Below are positions 1 through 9,868 of a stretch of DNA of 45,901 nt, in pieces. The DNA lies in assembly GCA_905234465.1 (NCBI GenBank), contig CAJOHU010000004.1, forward strand, positions 1-45,901, in the 5' to 3' direction. The notes under the pieces are model-generated. The model was not told the DNA's origin. It did no database searches and was given only the letters and a program-made list of their open reading frames with translations. Origin of the DNA: an uncultured Alphaproteobacteria bacterium (GTDB lineage Bacteria > Pseudomonadota > Alphaproteobacteria > Rs-D84). The first letter of the stretch is position 1. Each line of letters begins with the position of its first letter. The translations under genes and the position numbers were made by a program.

Positions 1-74
1 CTGGAATTATCCGCAAATACCGCAGACGCCGCAAAAATTGCGGTCATCGCGATAAATATGCGTTTGATACTCAT
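1..74 (-). CDS. secreted/surface protein, N-terminal fragment (runs off window)
   Basis: Minus-strand ATG at 72-74 gives MSIKRIFIAMTAIFAASAVFADNS, a signal peptide; near-identical to the gene starting at 45820 on the + strand. Confidence 0.7.
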   Translation of the reverse strand, partial: MSIKRIFIAMTAIFAASAVFADNS

Positions 75-115
75 CTGATACTTCCCTTTCCCTTAATTTT
101 CAATGATTACAGTAT

Positions 116-137
116 AACAAAAAGGTACCTTTTTGTT
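116..137. promoter_or_regulatory. 22-bp perfect palindrome AACAAAAAGGTACCTTTTTGTT, proximal copy
   Basis: Perfect dyad centred at 126.5, just upstream of the secreted-protein start. Confidence 0.6.
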
Positions 138-249
138 ATGCCCCGAAACCGACAAAAATGGGCGAACACAAAAAGTGGCTGCATGCCACGGAATCCGTGG
201 TGTTGCGGAAAAAATTAAAAAAATTAAAAAAAGTGTAAAAAAGGGGTGG

Positions 250-269
250 ACAAAAAGGTACCTTTTTGT
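250..269. promoter_or_regulatory. palindrome ACAAAAAGGTACCTTTTTGT, distal copy
   Basis: Centre 259.5, 133 bp from the proximal copy. Confidence 0.6.
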
Positions 270-288
270 TCCGCTCAACCGCGCAGGA

Positions 289-362
289 TTAGTGGTTAGT
301 GATAGTGGTTAGTAAACGGTGGCAAATGCCACCGTTTTTTTTCCACTAGCCACTAACCACTA
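289..362. repeat. TTAGTGG-type repeat in inverted arrangement around a terminator hairpin
   Basis: TTAGTGGTTAGTGATAGTGGTTAG ... hairpin ACGGTGGCAAATGCCACCGT + T8 ... CCACTAGCCACTAACCACTA; the repeat provides the accC TAG stop. Confidence 0.75.
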
Positions 363-1718
363 TTTCTTTTTATTTTCTTTATTTAGATATTCTTCCAACC
401 AATGATTATCAAAATTCAATGTGCGGACATCACGATTGTTTAATAATTTCTTTTGCAATGGAATCGTTGTTTTGACACCTTCTATGACAAATTCATCCAA
501 TGCGCGTTCCGCACGCATTATACACGCCGAACGAGACTGAGCATGAACAATCAATTTCGCAATCATTGAATCATATGTTGGCGGAATAGTATACCCAGTA
601 TAAACCGCACTGTCCACGCGAACACCAAGCCCACCAGACGGGGCATACAATGTTATCTTGCCCGGGTTTGGAACAAAATCTTGCGGGTCTTCGGCATTGA
701 TTCTGAATTCTATGGCGTGACCGTGCGGAATAACATTAGATTGTGTATAACCCAACTTTTCCCCCGCCGCGATACGAATCTGTTCACGCACCAAATCAAC
801 ACCGTACACCATTTCCGTCACAGGGTGTTCAACCTGAAGCCGCGTATTCATTTCCAAGAAATAAAATTTTCCACCTTCATACATAAATTCAAATGTGCCG
901 GCATTTGTATAGCCCATTTTTTTCGCCGCGGTTTTACAAATTTCAATCATATCATCGCGCTGTTTTTGGGTCAATGCCGCCGCAGGACATTCTTCCATCA
1001 CTTTCTGGTTCTTGCGTTGCAAAGAACAATCGCGTTCACCAAATATCACAACATTGCCGTGTTTATCGCCCAAGACCTGAAATTCTATGTGACGCGGGTG
1101 CAATAATAATTTTTCCATATACAGTGTATCATCGCCAAAACCACTGCGCGCCTCGTTTTTGGTAATCTCAAACGCTTCTGCCATTTGGTCTTCGGACATA
1201 ACCGGGCGCATACCACGCCCGCCGCCGCCCGCCGCCGCCTTTAACATTACCGGGTACCCAATTTTTTTACCCCATTTAAGTGCGTCTTCCAATGTGTCAA
1301 CCGCACCATCAGACCCCGGCACAACGGGCAACCCACATTCTATGGCGGTCTTTTTGGCGTTAACCTTGTCGCCCATCTTGTTTATCATCGCTGCATCTGG
1401 TCCAATCCATATAAGACCATGCTGTTCAACCTTTTGGACAAAGTCTGAACGTTCAGATAAAAATCCATATCCAGGATGAATCGCATCAGCATTAGTCAAC
1501 AACGCCGCTGTCAATATCGCAGATTCATTAAGGTAAGAATCACGCGATGGTCCCGGACCTATACATACAGATTCGTCCGCTAACTGAACATGCATCGCAT
1601 CACGATCAACCGTAGAATAAACCGCAACAGTGCGTATCCCCATATCACGGCACGCACGAATGATTCGCAAGGCAATTTCCCCACGATTCGCAATTAAAAC
1701 TTTTTTTATCTTTGGCAT
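360..1718 (-). CDS. accC: acetyl-CoA carboxylase, biotin carboxylase subunit
   Basis: KKVLIANRGEIALRIIRACRDMGI, KAAAGGGGRGMR, EMNTRLQVEHPVTE. Confidence 0.97.
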   Translation of the reverse strand: MPKIKKVLIANRGEIALRIIRACRDMGIRTVAVYSTVDRDAMHVQLADESVCIGPGPSRDSYLNESAILTAALLTNADAIHPGYGFLSERSDFVQKVEQHGLIWIGPDAAMINKMGDKVNAKKTAIECGLPVVPGSDGAVDTLEDALKWGKKIGYPVMLKAAAGGGGRGMRPVMSEDQMAEAFEITKNEARSGFGDDTLYMEKLLLHPRHIEFQVLGDKHGNVVIFGERDCSLQRKNQKVMEECPAAALTQKQRDDMIEICKTAAKKMGYTNAGTFEFMYEGGKFYFLEMNTRLQVEHPVTEMVYGVDLVREQIRIAAGEKLGYTQSNVIPHGHAIEFRINAEDPQDFVPNPGKITLYAPSGGLGVRVDSAVYTGYTIPPTYDSMIAKLIVHAQSRSACIMRAERALDEFVIEGVKTTIPLQKKLLNNRDVRTLNFDNHWLEEYLNKENKKK

Positions 1719-1726
1719 GATTTTCT

Positions 1727-2173
1727 TTATTCAATAATTATCAGCGGTTGGTCAAATTCTACCGCCGCACCATCTGTAACCAATATTTCTTTGACTACAC
1801 CGTCCCGATCAGACTTAATTGGGTTAAATGTCTTCATGGCCTCTACCAATATCACTGTGTCGCCGGCTTTAATTTGGGCACCAACCTTGGTAAAAGGCTT
1901 TGCACCCGGTTCTGGCGAAAGATACGCAACACCAACCATCGGCGATTTTAATGCATACCCAGATGTCGCATTGTCAGATGGTTCACTGTTTGTGTGCTTT
2001 GCGTTTTCAGATATTGGCAATGCCGGCATGTTAACGGTTGTGCCCGTTTGTTTTGATAAATGTATATGCTTGCGATACACGCCGAACAAGAACTGGCGTT
2101 CTAAATCAAGTTCTGTAATTCCCATATCATCCATTATCTTTGACATGGATTCTACGGTTGCACGAAATGACAT
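1727..2173 (-). CDS. accB: biotin carboxyl carrier protein of acetyl-CoA carboxylase
   Basis: C-terminal biotinyl domain with VEAMKTFNPI; adjacent to accC. Confidence 0.95.
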   Translation of the reverse strand: MSFRATVESMSKIMDDMGITELDLERQFLFGVYRKHIHLSKQTGTTVNMPALPISENAKHTNSEPSDNATSGYALKSPMVGVAYLSPEPGAKPFTKVGAQIKAGDTVILVEAMKTFNPIKSDRDGVVKEILVTDGAAVEFDQPLIIIE

Positions 2174-2236
2174 ATCATAATCCTTTTGTAAATTTACATT
2201 TATGTTATATAAATTCTAACATAATTGCGCAACTTG

Positions 2237-2464
2237 TCAAGGAACAGGGTCAAACCCATATCCGCCCCCCGGTCTGCATCGCAGAATTCTGCGGATTCCC
2301 ATTAATGTTCCACGAACCAATCCATAGCGTAAAATCGCCGTTTTTGTGTATTCACTGCATGTCGGGGTAAATCGGCATACCGCACGTCCGCCAAATGCCG
2401 GTGATATGAAACGTTGGTACGCATTTATCATAAAAACCCCAACTTTGCGGGGAATTTTATGCAT
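2237..2464 (-). CDS. yidD: membrane protein insertion efficiency factor YidD
   Basis: INAYQRFISPAFGGRAVCRFTPTCSEYTKTAILRYG...RCRPGGGYGFDPVP; start placed at internal MHKIPRK, end coordinate approximate. Confidence 0.9.
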   Translation of the reverse strand: MHKIPRKVGVFMINAYQRFISPAFGGRAVCRFTPTCSEYTKTAILRYGLVRGTLMGIRRILRCRPGGGYGFDPVP

Positions 2465-2825
2465 TTTCTGCCAAATTTTGTGATTTTTTTCCACCATATT
2501 TTCGCAATATATGTTGTAAAGCCTGCGCCATAGCGGCACGTCCTTCTTCACGCGATGCGTCCAAAATAGATGCGTGCGCAAAGACAATATAATCATATTC
2601 CGGGGACATCAAATCTGCACAAAAACGCACCCAGTCACGCAACAATCTTTTTGCGCGATTGCGATGAACCGCCAATTTGAATGTGCGCTTGGTCACCATA
2701 AAACCGACACGCGGGTCAGATGGAAACTTTGCCGGTTTTGCCCGAACGATAAAAAATGCCGTACGCGCAGATGGGGTATCTTCATCTGTATGAAAATCTT
2801 TATGATTTTTTATTGTATCTCGCAT
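2457..2825 (-). CDS. rnpA: ribonuclease P protein component
   Basis: VGFMVTKRTFKLAVHRNRAKRLLRDWVR RNase P protein motif; internal Met start preferred (approximate). Confidence 0.9.
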   Translation of the reverse strand: MRDTIKNHKDFHTDEDTPSARTAFFIVRAKPAKFPSDPRVGFMVTKRTFKLAVHRNRAKRLLRDWVRFCADLMSPEYDYIVFAHASILDASREEGRAAMAQALQHILRKYGGKKSQNLAENA

Positions 2826-2924
2826 AATGCGTAATAATACCAAATTATAATTAAAGTCAAACCTTTTTATTCAGTCGTGCTTGATTTTTAATAATCGGGT
2901 GTTTATAGTGGTAAAAAATATTGA

Positions 2925-3986
<1,062 letters not shown>

Positions 3987-3998
3987 TGATAAAAAAGA

Positions 3999-4024
3999 CA
4001 CCGGCGTTTGCCGGTGTTTTTTAC
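3999..4024 (+). terminator. intrinsic terminator after mreB
   Basis: ACACCGGCGTTTGCCGGTGT followed by T-run. Confidence 0.8.
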
Positions 4025-4045
4025 AAAAATTATCGTTTTTGCCGG

Positions 4046-5695
4046 CTAAGACTTTCCATTCACCGCACGCAAAATAACCATTATGCCCGCCGGTGTTATA
4101 CCGGGGATTTTTTGTAATTCTGCAATATTTGCCGGGCGAATGCGCCGCATTTTCTCGCGCAGTTCGTTTGTTAGTCCGGGCAGGGCGTCATAATCAAAAT
4201 CTGCCGGTATTTTTATGATTTTATCACGATTATAAGATTCTATTTCCCGGTTGTTTCGCATAATATAACCAGCATAAAATTTATCGTTTTCGGAAATTTT
4301 CCCGGCTTTTTTATCAATTTTATTCAAAAAGACCGGCAATTCTATTAACCCTAAATCTACCCCGATTTGTCCAAGACGCGAAATGGCGTTATCCGAACGC
4401 AGGCTAAGCCGGTATTCTGAACGCGAAGTAAACATACGGTACGGTTCATCAACCCCCATTGTTGTTATATCATCAATCATAACCCCAATCATAGAATTCG
4501 TTCTGTCCAAATTCAGTGTCGGTATATCCAAAGCATATGCGGCGGCATTTGCGCCCGCAACCAAGCCTTGGGCGGCGGCTTCTTCATAACCAGATGTGCC
4601 ATTTATTTGACCTGCAAAAAACAGTCCGGGGTTATCACGCGACATCAGATGCGAATCCAGTGCGCGCGCATCAATCGCATCATACTCAATCGCATAACCA
4701 TAACGCGCTATACGGGCATTTTCAAGCCCAGGAATGGTTCGTATCCATTTGTCTTGAATATCACGACCGAAACTTGTTGATATTCCATTTGGATAAATTA
4801 AATCACTGTTCAAACCTTCGGGTTCTAAAAACACATGGTGCGAAGCATGTTCGGGAAAACGCATAACTTTATCTTCCAAAGACGGGCAATAACGTGGCCC
4901 AATTCCAGCAATATCCCCGTTATACATCGGCGCGTTTTTTATGTTTTTACGAATTATATCGTGCGTTTGTCCTGTGGTATGTGTGATAAAACATGTCGCA
5001 TGGTTGATATCTGTATCAAAACCATCAGAAAACCAATCATGTGGATTATCAGGTAATTGTTCTTCACACACAGAAAAATCAATAGAATCGCGGTATATCC
5101 GTGCCGGCGTTCCGGTCTTTAACCGCATAATATCAAATCCAGCCCCACGCAATACATCGGAAATAAAGGCGTCTGGCGATTGGTATTCCCCATCGTCTGT
5201 AATTCGCCCAGACGGAATTTTTTCAACACCCATCGTGACCAGTCCGCGCAAAAAAGTCCCAGTTGTAAAAACTATTGATTTTCCGGCGTATACACCATTT
5301 ATAATTTTTTTATCAACATCTATTGTTTCAACAACTTCAAATGCAATTGTCAAATTTTTATATTCATTCAGAATACCCGCAACCGCATTGTGATACAGGT
5401 TTCTGTCAATTTGTGCGCGCAATGCCTGGGTTGCCGGCCCGTGTGATGCATTAAGTGTTCTGAAATGAATACCCGCCATATCCGCCGCACGTGGCATCAC
5501 GCCGCCCAACGCGTCCATTTCTGCGACCATTTGTGATTTGCCCGGACCGCCAATTGATGGATTACACGACATCGCGCCCAAGTCAGTTTTTCGCATTGTT
5601 ATCAGTAATGTCTTTGCACCGCGACGCGCGGATGCAGCGGCGGCCTCAGTCCCCGCATGTCCACCACCAATAACAATAACATCAAAACACTTCAT
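4046..5695 (-). CDS. mnmG: tRNA uridine-5-carboxymethylaminomethyl modification enzyme MnmG (short form)
   Basis: FDVIVIGGGHAGTEAAAASARRG, MSCNPSIGG, YRMFTSRSEYRL; start at MKCFDVIV. Confidence 0.93.
   Translation of the reverse strand: MKCFDVIVIGGGHAGTEAAAASARRGAKTLLITMRKTDLGAMSCNPSIGGPGKSQMVAEMDALGGVMPRAADMAGIHFRTLNASHGPATQALRAQIDRNLYHNAVAGILNEYKNLTIAFEVVETIDVDKKIINGVYAGKSIVFTTGTFLRGLVTMGVEKIPSGRITDDGEYQSPDAFISDVLRGAGFDIMRLKTGTPARIYRDSIDFSVCEEQLPDNPHDWFSDGFDTDINHATCFITHTTGQTHDIIRKNIKNAPMYNGDIAGIGPRYCPSLEDKVMRFPEHASHHVFLEPEGLNSDLIYPNGISTSFGRDIQDKWIRTIPGLENARIARYGYAIEYDAIDARALDSHLMSRDNPGLFFAGQINGTSGYEEAAAQGLVAGANAAAYALDIPTLNLDRTNSMIGVMIDDITTMGVDEPYRMFTSRSEYRLSLRSDNAISRLGQIGVDLGLIELPVFLNKIDKKAGKISENDKFYAGYIMRNNREIESYNRDKIIKIPADFDYDALPGLTNELREKMRRIRPANIAELQKIPGITPAGIMVILRAVNGKS
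4301..4337. repeat. 37-nt palindromic element, copy 1, inside mnmG
   Basis: CCCGGCTTTTTTATCAATTTTATTCAAAAAGACCGGC. Confidence 0.8.
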
Positions 5696-6423
5696 TAAAA
5701 CCGTCCAAGACCGCCGTTGATATGTAATGTTTGACCGTTGATATACGACGCTTCGTCTGATGCCAAGAATACGCACGCATTCGCAATATCATCTGGTTCG
5801 CCAAAGCGACCCGCCGGAATTTGCGCCAAATAATTTTTCTTTAATTCTTCGGGCAAAACATCTGTCATCGGTGTCTTAATAAACCCGGGCGCGATTGCAT
5901 TCGCAGTAATGCCACGGGATGCAACTTCGGCGGCGATAGATTTTGTCATACCAATCATACCACCCTTACTTGCCGCATAGTTTGCCTGACCCGCACCGCC
6001 AATAACACCAATAATTGATGCCATGTTTATAATACGACCAAAACGTTGCTTCATCATTGGCATAATCGCCGCACGACACATTTTGAAACAAGACCGCAGG
6101 TTCGTATTGATAACATTATCAAACTGTTCATCGGTCATACGCATCAATAATGTATCCGCAGTAATTCCGGCGTTATTTATCAGAACATCCAACCGACCAC
6201 ATTTTTCAATCGTATCCATAACCAATTCTTCCGCACCGCCATCAGACGCTAAATCACACGGAATTTTGATGAAAGAATCATCAAATTCAGAATTCATTTT
6301 TGCGATATTACGCCCAGACACAACCACTGTCGCACCAGCTTCTTTCATTTTTCGCGCAATGGCACCACCAATTCCACCGGTTGCGCCAGTTATTAAAACA
6401 ACTTTGTTTGTTAAATCAAACAT
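5695..6423 (-). CDS. fabG: 3-oxoacyl-ACP reductase
   Basis: SDR fold: VVLITGATGGIGGAIA, NNAGIT, YAASKGG; start at MFDLTNK. Confidence 0.92.
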   Translation of the reverse strand: MFDLTNKVVLITGATGGIGGAIARKMKEAGATVVVSGRNIAKMNSEFDDSFIKIPCDLASDGGAEELVMDTIEKCGRLDVLINNAGITADTLLMRMTDEQFDNVINTNLRSCFKMCRAAIMPMMKQRFGRIINMASIIGVIGGAGQANYAASKGGMIGMTKSIAAEVASRGITANAIAPGFIKTPMTDVLPEELKKNYLAQIPAGRFGEPDDIANACVFLASDEASYINGQTLHINGGLGRF

Positions 6424-6425
6424 AT

Positions 6426-7301
6426 TTACACCTCTAATTTTTTCCCTTCCATTTCTGGACATATTCTTGTGGTCAGACCTGTTAAAACAGCACCTGGACC
6501 AACCTCTATTGTTTCACTTATACCCATATCGTGCATAGCCAACACACTTTCGCGCCAACGGACGCCATGCGTGATTTGATAAACCAACGCTTCACGAATT
6601 TCATCTGGGTCACTTATCGGGGCGCAGGTTTTGTTTGAAATCAGTGGCGCAGACGGTGTTTTTATCTTTGTGTCTTTTAGTGCCGCACGCATTTCGTCTG
6701 CGGCAGGCGATTGAATCCGGCAATGCACCGGTACCGACAGCGCAAGTGGCATTGCACGTTTTGCACCAGATGCCTTTGCATCTTCTAATGTTTTTTCAAC
6801 GATTTCTTTTGCACCGGAAATCACAACTTGACCCGGGGAATTATCGTTTGCAACATCACAATCATTTTTTGCACAAATGTCACGAACAACATCAATATCC
6901 AATCCTAAAATTACTGCGGTCAACCCATGCCCCACCGGCACCGCGCGTTGCATCGCATCGCCGCGCAAACGCAAAAGTTTCGCCGTATCCGCCAATGATA
7001 TTGCACCCGCCGCACATAATGCCGTATATTCCCCCAATGAATGTCCCGCAACATATTCTGTCAACGGCACACCAGATGCACGAAGCATCGCAATAGATGT
7101 TGCCATAATCGCCGGCTGAACATTTGCGGTTAATGTTAAATCTTCCATCGGTCCATTAAAGATAACATTGGACAATTTTTGATTTAATGCATCATCAACT
7201 TCGTCAAAGACCGCACGTGCCGCCGCATTATTTTTATACAATTCGTATCCCATACCAACGGTCTGTGAACCTTGACCCGGGAAAATAAGTATAGATGACA
7301 T
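6426..7301 (-). CDS. fabD: malonyl-CoA ACP transacylase
   Basis: ILIFPGQGSQTVGMG, AGHSLGEYTA. Confidence 0.95.
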   Translation of the reverse strand: MSSILIFPGQGSQTVGMGYELYKNNAAARAVFDEVDDALNQKLSNVIFNGPMEDLTLTANVQPAIMATSIAMLRASGVPLTEYVAGHSLGEYTALCAAGAISLADTAKLLRLRGDAMQRAVPVGHGLTAVILGLDIDVVRDICAKNDCDVANDNSPGQVVISGAKEIVEKTLEDAKASGAKRAMPLALSVPVHCRIQSPAADEMRAALKDTKIKTPSAPLISNKTCAPISDPDEIREALVYQITHGVRWRESVLAMHDMGISETIEVGPGAVLTGLTTRICPEMEGKKLEV

Positions 7302-7324
7302 AATCGTCACTCCTTTTTATTGGA

Positions 7325-7870
7325 TTATACTTTACGAATACTAAATTCGCAACCGCAATAATTTTGGCGGTAAAAGTCTGATTCACGGTTTATTTTTTGG
7401 CGTAAATTTTCATTCCATTTAATTGGTAAATACTCTATACCACCCGGTGCGTTTTGTCCCGCAACATCAACCTGATTTTGGTCTTTGTGACGCGACACCC
7501 CAAGAACACTTGCCACCGCATTATATCCATTTTCACGTGCAAATTTTTTCGCGTATTCAAACCGGTATGCAAAGCAAACACTGCAACGCGACCCGCGTTC
7601 CGGTTCAGATTCCAATCCACGCACCGCCGCGCGCCATGCATCATGGTCGTATTCGCCGATTTTATATTTCACGCCTAATTTTTCACAATATTTTACCTGT
7701 TCCTGCATGCGGCGCATGTATTCACTTTCTGGGTAAATATTCGGATTAAAAAACAGAACGATAAAATCATCCACCCCGGGAATTTCCCCATCGCACAGTT
7801 GCTTTATTGCGCCCGCGCTGCACGGCGCACAGCAAGACACCAAAACAAGTTTTATATTATTCTGCATCAT
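7325..7870 (-). CDS. queH: epoxyqueuosine reductase QueH
   Basis: LVSCCAPCSAGAIK, RCSVCFAYR, VLGVSRHKDQ; QueH/DUF208 family. Confidence 0.85.
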   Translation of the reverse strand: MMQNNIKLVLVSCCAPCSAGAIKQLCDGEIPGVDDFIVLFFNPNIYPESEYMRRMQEQVKYCEKLGVKYKIGEYDHDAWRAAVRGLESEPERGSRCSVCFAYRFEYAKKFARENGYNAVASVLGVSRHKDQNQVDVAGQNAPGGIEYLPIKWNENLRQKINRESDFYRQNYCGCEFSIRKV

Positions 7871-9479
7871 TTAATTCAATGCGCGTGAACAGATTTTCTG
7901 GCACGGTGAATTTTTCGCCTGATTCGATTCTGTGTTCGTACATTGTCGGCCAAGACAAATCGTGCGCGCCGGCAAATATGTTTTGTATCTTTTCCGCCGC
8001 GTCCGGTATAAACGGTCCAGATATGCGCGCAAACAAATCAATCATTTGAAAACATTCGTTCAGCACCGCCCCAGCCGCCCCCGTATCGCCATTTTTAACA
8101 AGTGCCCACGGTTCTTTTTCTGTCATATATTCATTTGCAATACCATAAATTTCGCGCAATGCGATTATGGATTTTCTAAATTCGCACGCGTCCAGCGCAC
8201 CCGTCAATTCCGCCAATTTTTCATTTATGCGGTGCGCCAATGTTTCGTCCATTTTCGCGCCAACTGGCACAGTATCGCCAAAGTTTTTCTGCGACAGTTT
8301 GCATACGCGTGATACAAAATTCCCAAGCAAACCATTAAGGTCTTTGTTCACGATTTCTGCGAACCGCGTCATTGTAAAATCTGTATCATCTGTTTCCGGC
8401 GCCGATGCCAGCAGGGCATAACGCCAACAATCAGATGGCGCAATATCTAACGCCGCATCCAAAAATATTCCGTTGCCGGTTGATTTTGAAATCTTGGCAC
8501 CATTAAAGTTCAAGAAATTAAACGCTTTTAATGTATCAACTGTTTTCCAACCATCATTCATTGCTAATTCTTGGGCAGGAAAGAACACAGAATGAAAAGA
8601 TACATTATCTTTGCCCATAAATTCTGTATAATGACAATCTGGATTTTTCCACCACGACGCCCAATCGTTCGTCGCCATTTGCGATATAGAAACGTATCCC
8701 CACGGTGCATCAAACCATACATAAAAAACTTTATCTTCATATCCCGGCTTGTTTACAGAAATGCCCCAATTTAAATCACGGGTGATTGGATTATCATGCA
8801 GACCTTCGTCTAACCATTTATTCGCAATCGCAATCGCGGTTTTTGGCCAACCAACACGCGAATTAACCCATTCGCGCAATTTATCCTGCATCGCACTAAG
8901 TCTAAAATACAGATGCTTGGTCATACGCATTTCAACCGGGGATGATGGGTCAATGGCACTGTGTGGTCGTATCAAATCAGACGGATCCAATGCCGCACCA
9001 CATTTTTCGCATTCATTACCATATGCGCGTTCATATCCACATTTAGGACATGTTCCGATAACATACCGGTCCGCCAAAAATTTTTCTTCATTAACTGAAT
9101 ATGGCTGTAAAGATGTTTCTTCTTTTATCATTTTTTGCAAATCCAGCCGACGAAATAACGAATGAATCAATTTTTCGTGCGCCTTGGTATGTGTACGACC
9201 ATATAAATCAAAAGACAATTTGAAATTACGGACCACATCTAAATGTCTTGCACGATATTTTTCAACATAATCTTCAACCGACATATTTTCGCGTGCCGCG
9301 CCAATCTCAGATGTTGTACCATGCTCATCAGAACCACCAATATACAAAACATCACGCCCCATTGCACGACAGAAACGCGCATAAACATCACTTGGCAACA
9401 GACATCCTATCAAATGTCCAATGTGCAAATTATTATTCACATATGGTAATGCAGAAGTAATAAGATATTTTTTACTCAT
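7857..9479 (-). CDS. metG: methionyl-tRNA synthetase
   Basis: YLITSALPYVNNNLHIGHLIG, C4 zinc knuckle, AKISKSTGNGI. Confidence 0.96.
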   Translation of the reverse strand: MSKKYLITSALPYVNNNLHIGHLIGCLLPSDVYARFCRAMGRDVLYIGGSDEHGTTSEIGAARENMSVEDYVEKYRARHLDVVRNFKLSFDLYGRTHTKAHEKLIHSLFRRLDLQKMIKEETSLQPYSVNEEKFLADRYVIGTCPKCGYERAYGNECEKCGAALDPSDLIRPHSAIDPSSPVEMRMTKHLYFRLSAMQDKLREWVNSRVGWPKTAIAIANKWLDEGLHDNPITRDLNWGISVNKPGYEDKVFYVWFDAPWGYVSISQMATNDWASWWKNPDCHYTEFMGKDNVSFHSVFFPAQELAMNDGWKTVDTLKAFNFLNFNGAKISKSTGNGIFLDAALDIAPSDCWRYALLASAPETDDTDFTMTRFAEIVNKDLNGLLGNFVSRVCKLSQKNFGDTVPVGAKMDETLAHRINEKLAELTGALDACEFRKSIIALREIYGIANEYMTEKEPWALVKNGDTGAAGAVLNECFQMIDLFARISGPFIPDAAEKIQNIFAGAHDLSWPTMYEHRIESGEKFTVPENLFTRIELNDAE

Positions 9480-9494
9480 TTGCTTTTCCCTTTT

Positions 9495-9535
9495 TTATAA
9501 AAAAGACGCCGAACGGGCGCCCCAAGAAATCCCGC
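9495..9535 (-). promoter_or_regulatory. terminator-like attenuator hairpin before metG
   Basis: Minus strand GGGGCGCCCGTTCGGCGTC followed by TTTTTT, located between mini-ORF MKRMQN and metG. Confidence 0.55.
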
Positions 9536-9554
9536 TTTTATGCCGTGTTGAAAA

Positions 9555-9575
9555 TTAGTTTTGCATTCGTTTCAT
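9555..9575 (-). CDS. putative metG leader peptide MKRMQN
   Basis: ATGAAACGAATGCAAAACTAA preceded by AGAGAG; two Met codons; upstream of terminator-like hairpin. Confidence 0.4.
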   Translation of the reverse strand: MKRMQN

Positions 9576-9627
9576 TTTTTAACTCTCTGGAATCATGTGG
9601 CTTGCCACACGAAGCCTTGGCGAAGTG

Positions 9628-9704
9628 TGGTGGGTGGTATTGGACTCGAACCAACGACCTTTACGATGTCAACGTAACGCTCTAACCAACTGAGCTAACC
9701 ACCC
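9628..9704 (-). tRNA. tRNA-Val(GAC) with encoded CCA
   Basis: GGGTGGTTAGCTCAGTTGGTTAGAGCG TTACG TTGACAT CGTAA ... GGTTCGAGTCCAATACCACCCACCA. Confidence 0.93.
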
Positions 9705-9729
9705 ATATCAATCAAGTGTTATCAGACAG

Positions 9730-9789
9730 GAAACCAACGACCTTTACGATGTCAACGTAACGCGGCTTCCCAACTGAGCTAACCACCCA
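9730..9789 (-). pseudogene. degenerate tRNA-Val copy
   Basis: Shares 32 nt (9732-9763 vs 9649-9680) plus GGGTGGTTAGCTCAGTTG, but D-stem and 3' acceptor are lost. Confidence 0.8.
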
Positions 9790-9831
9790 AAGTCACCGCA
9801 TTATAACAAAGAAAATCTGAATTGCAAGATA

Positions 9832-9868
9832 TTAGTGGTTAGTGATACTGGTTAGGGGTTAGTGGTTA
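9832..9868. repeat. TTAGTGG-type dispersed repeat
   Basis: TTAGTGGTTAGTGATACTGGTTAGGGGTTAGTGGTTAA abutting the stop of the 9866-10060 ORF. Confidence 0.7.

Noticed and set aside
93-278. 61-aa ORF across the left inverted repeat
   Set aside because: Spans the palindromes and conserved promoter region; no protein-like conservation expected beyond the DNA repeat
681-1479. Plus-strand ORFs opposite accC (681-1106, 893-1165, 1159-1479)
   Set aside because: Antisense to a strongly conserved gene; low-complexity translations typical of shadow ORFs. The same reasoning was applied to the other ORF-track entries opposite conserved genes.
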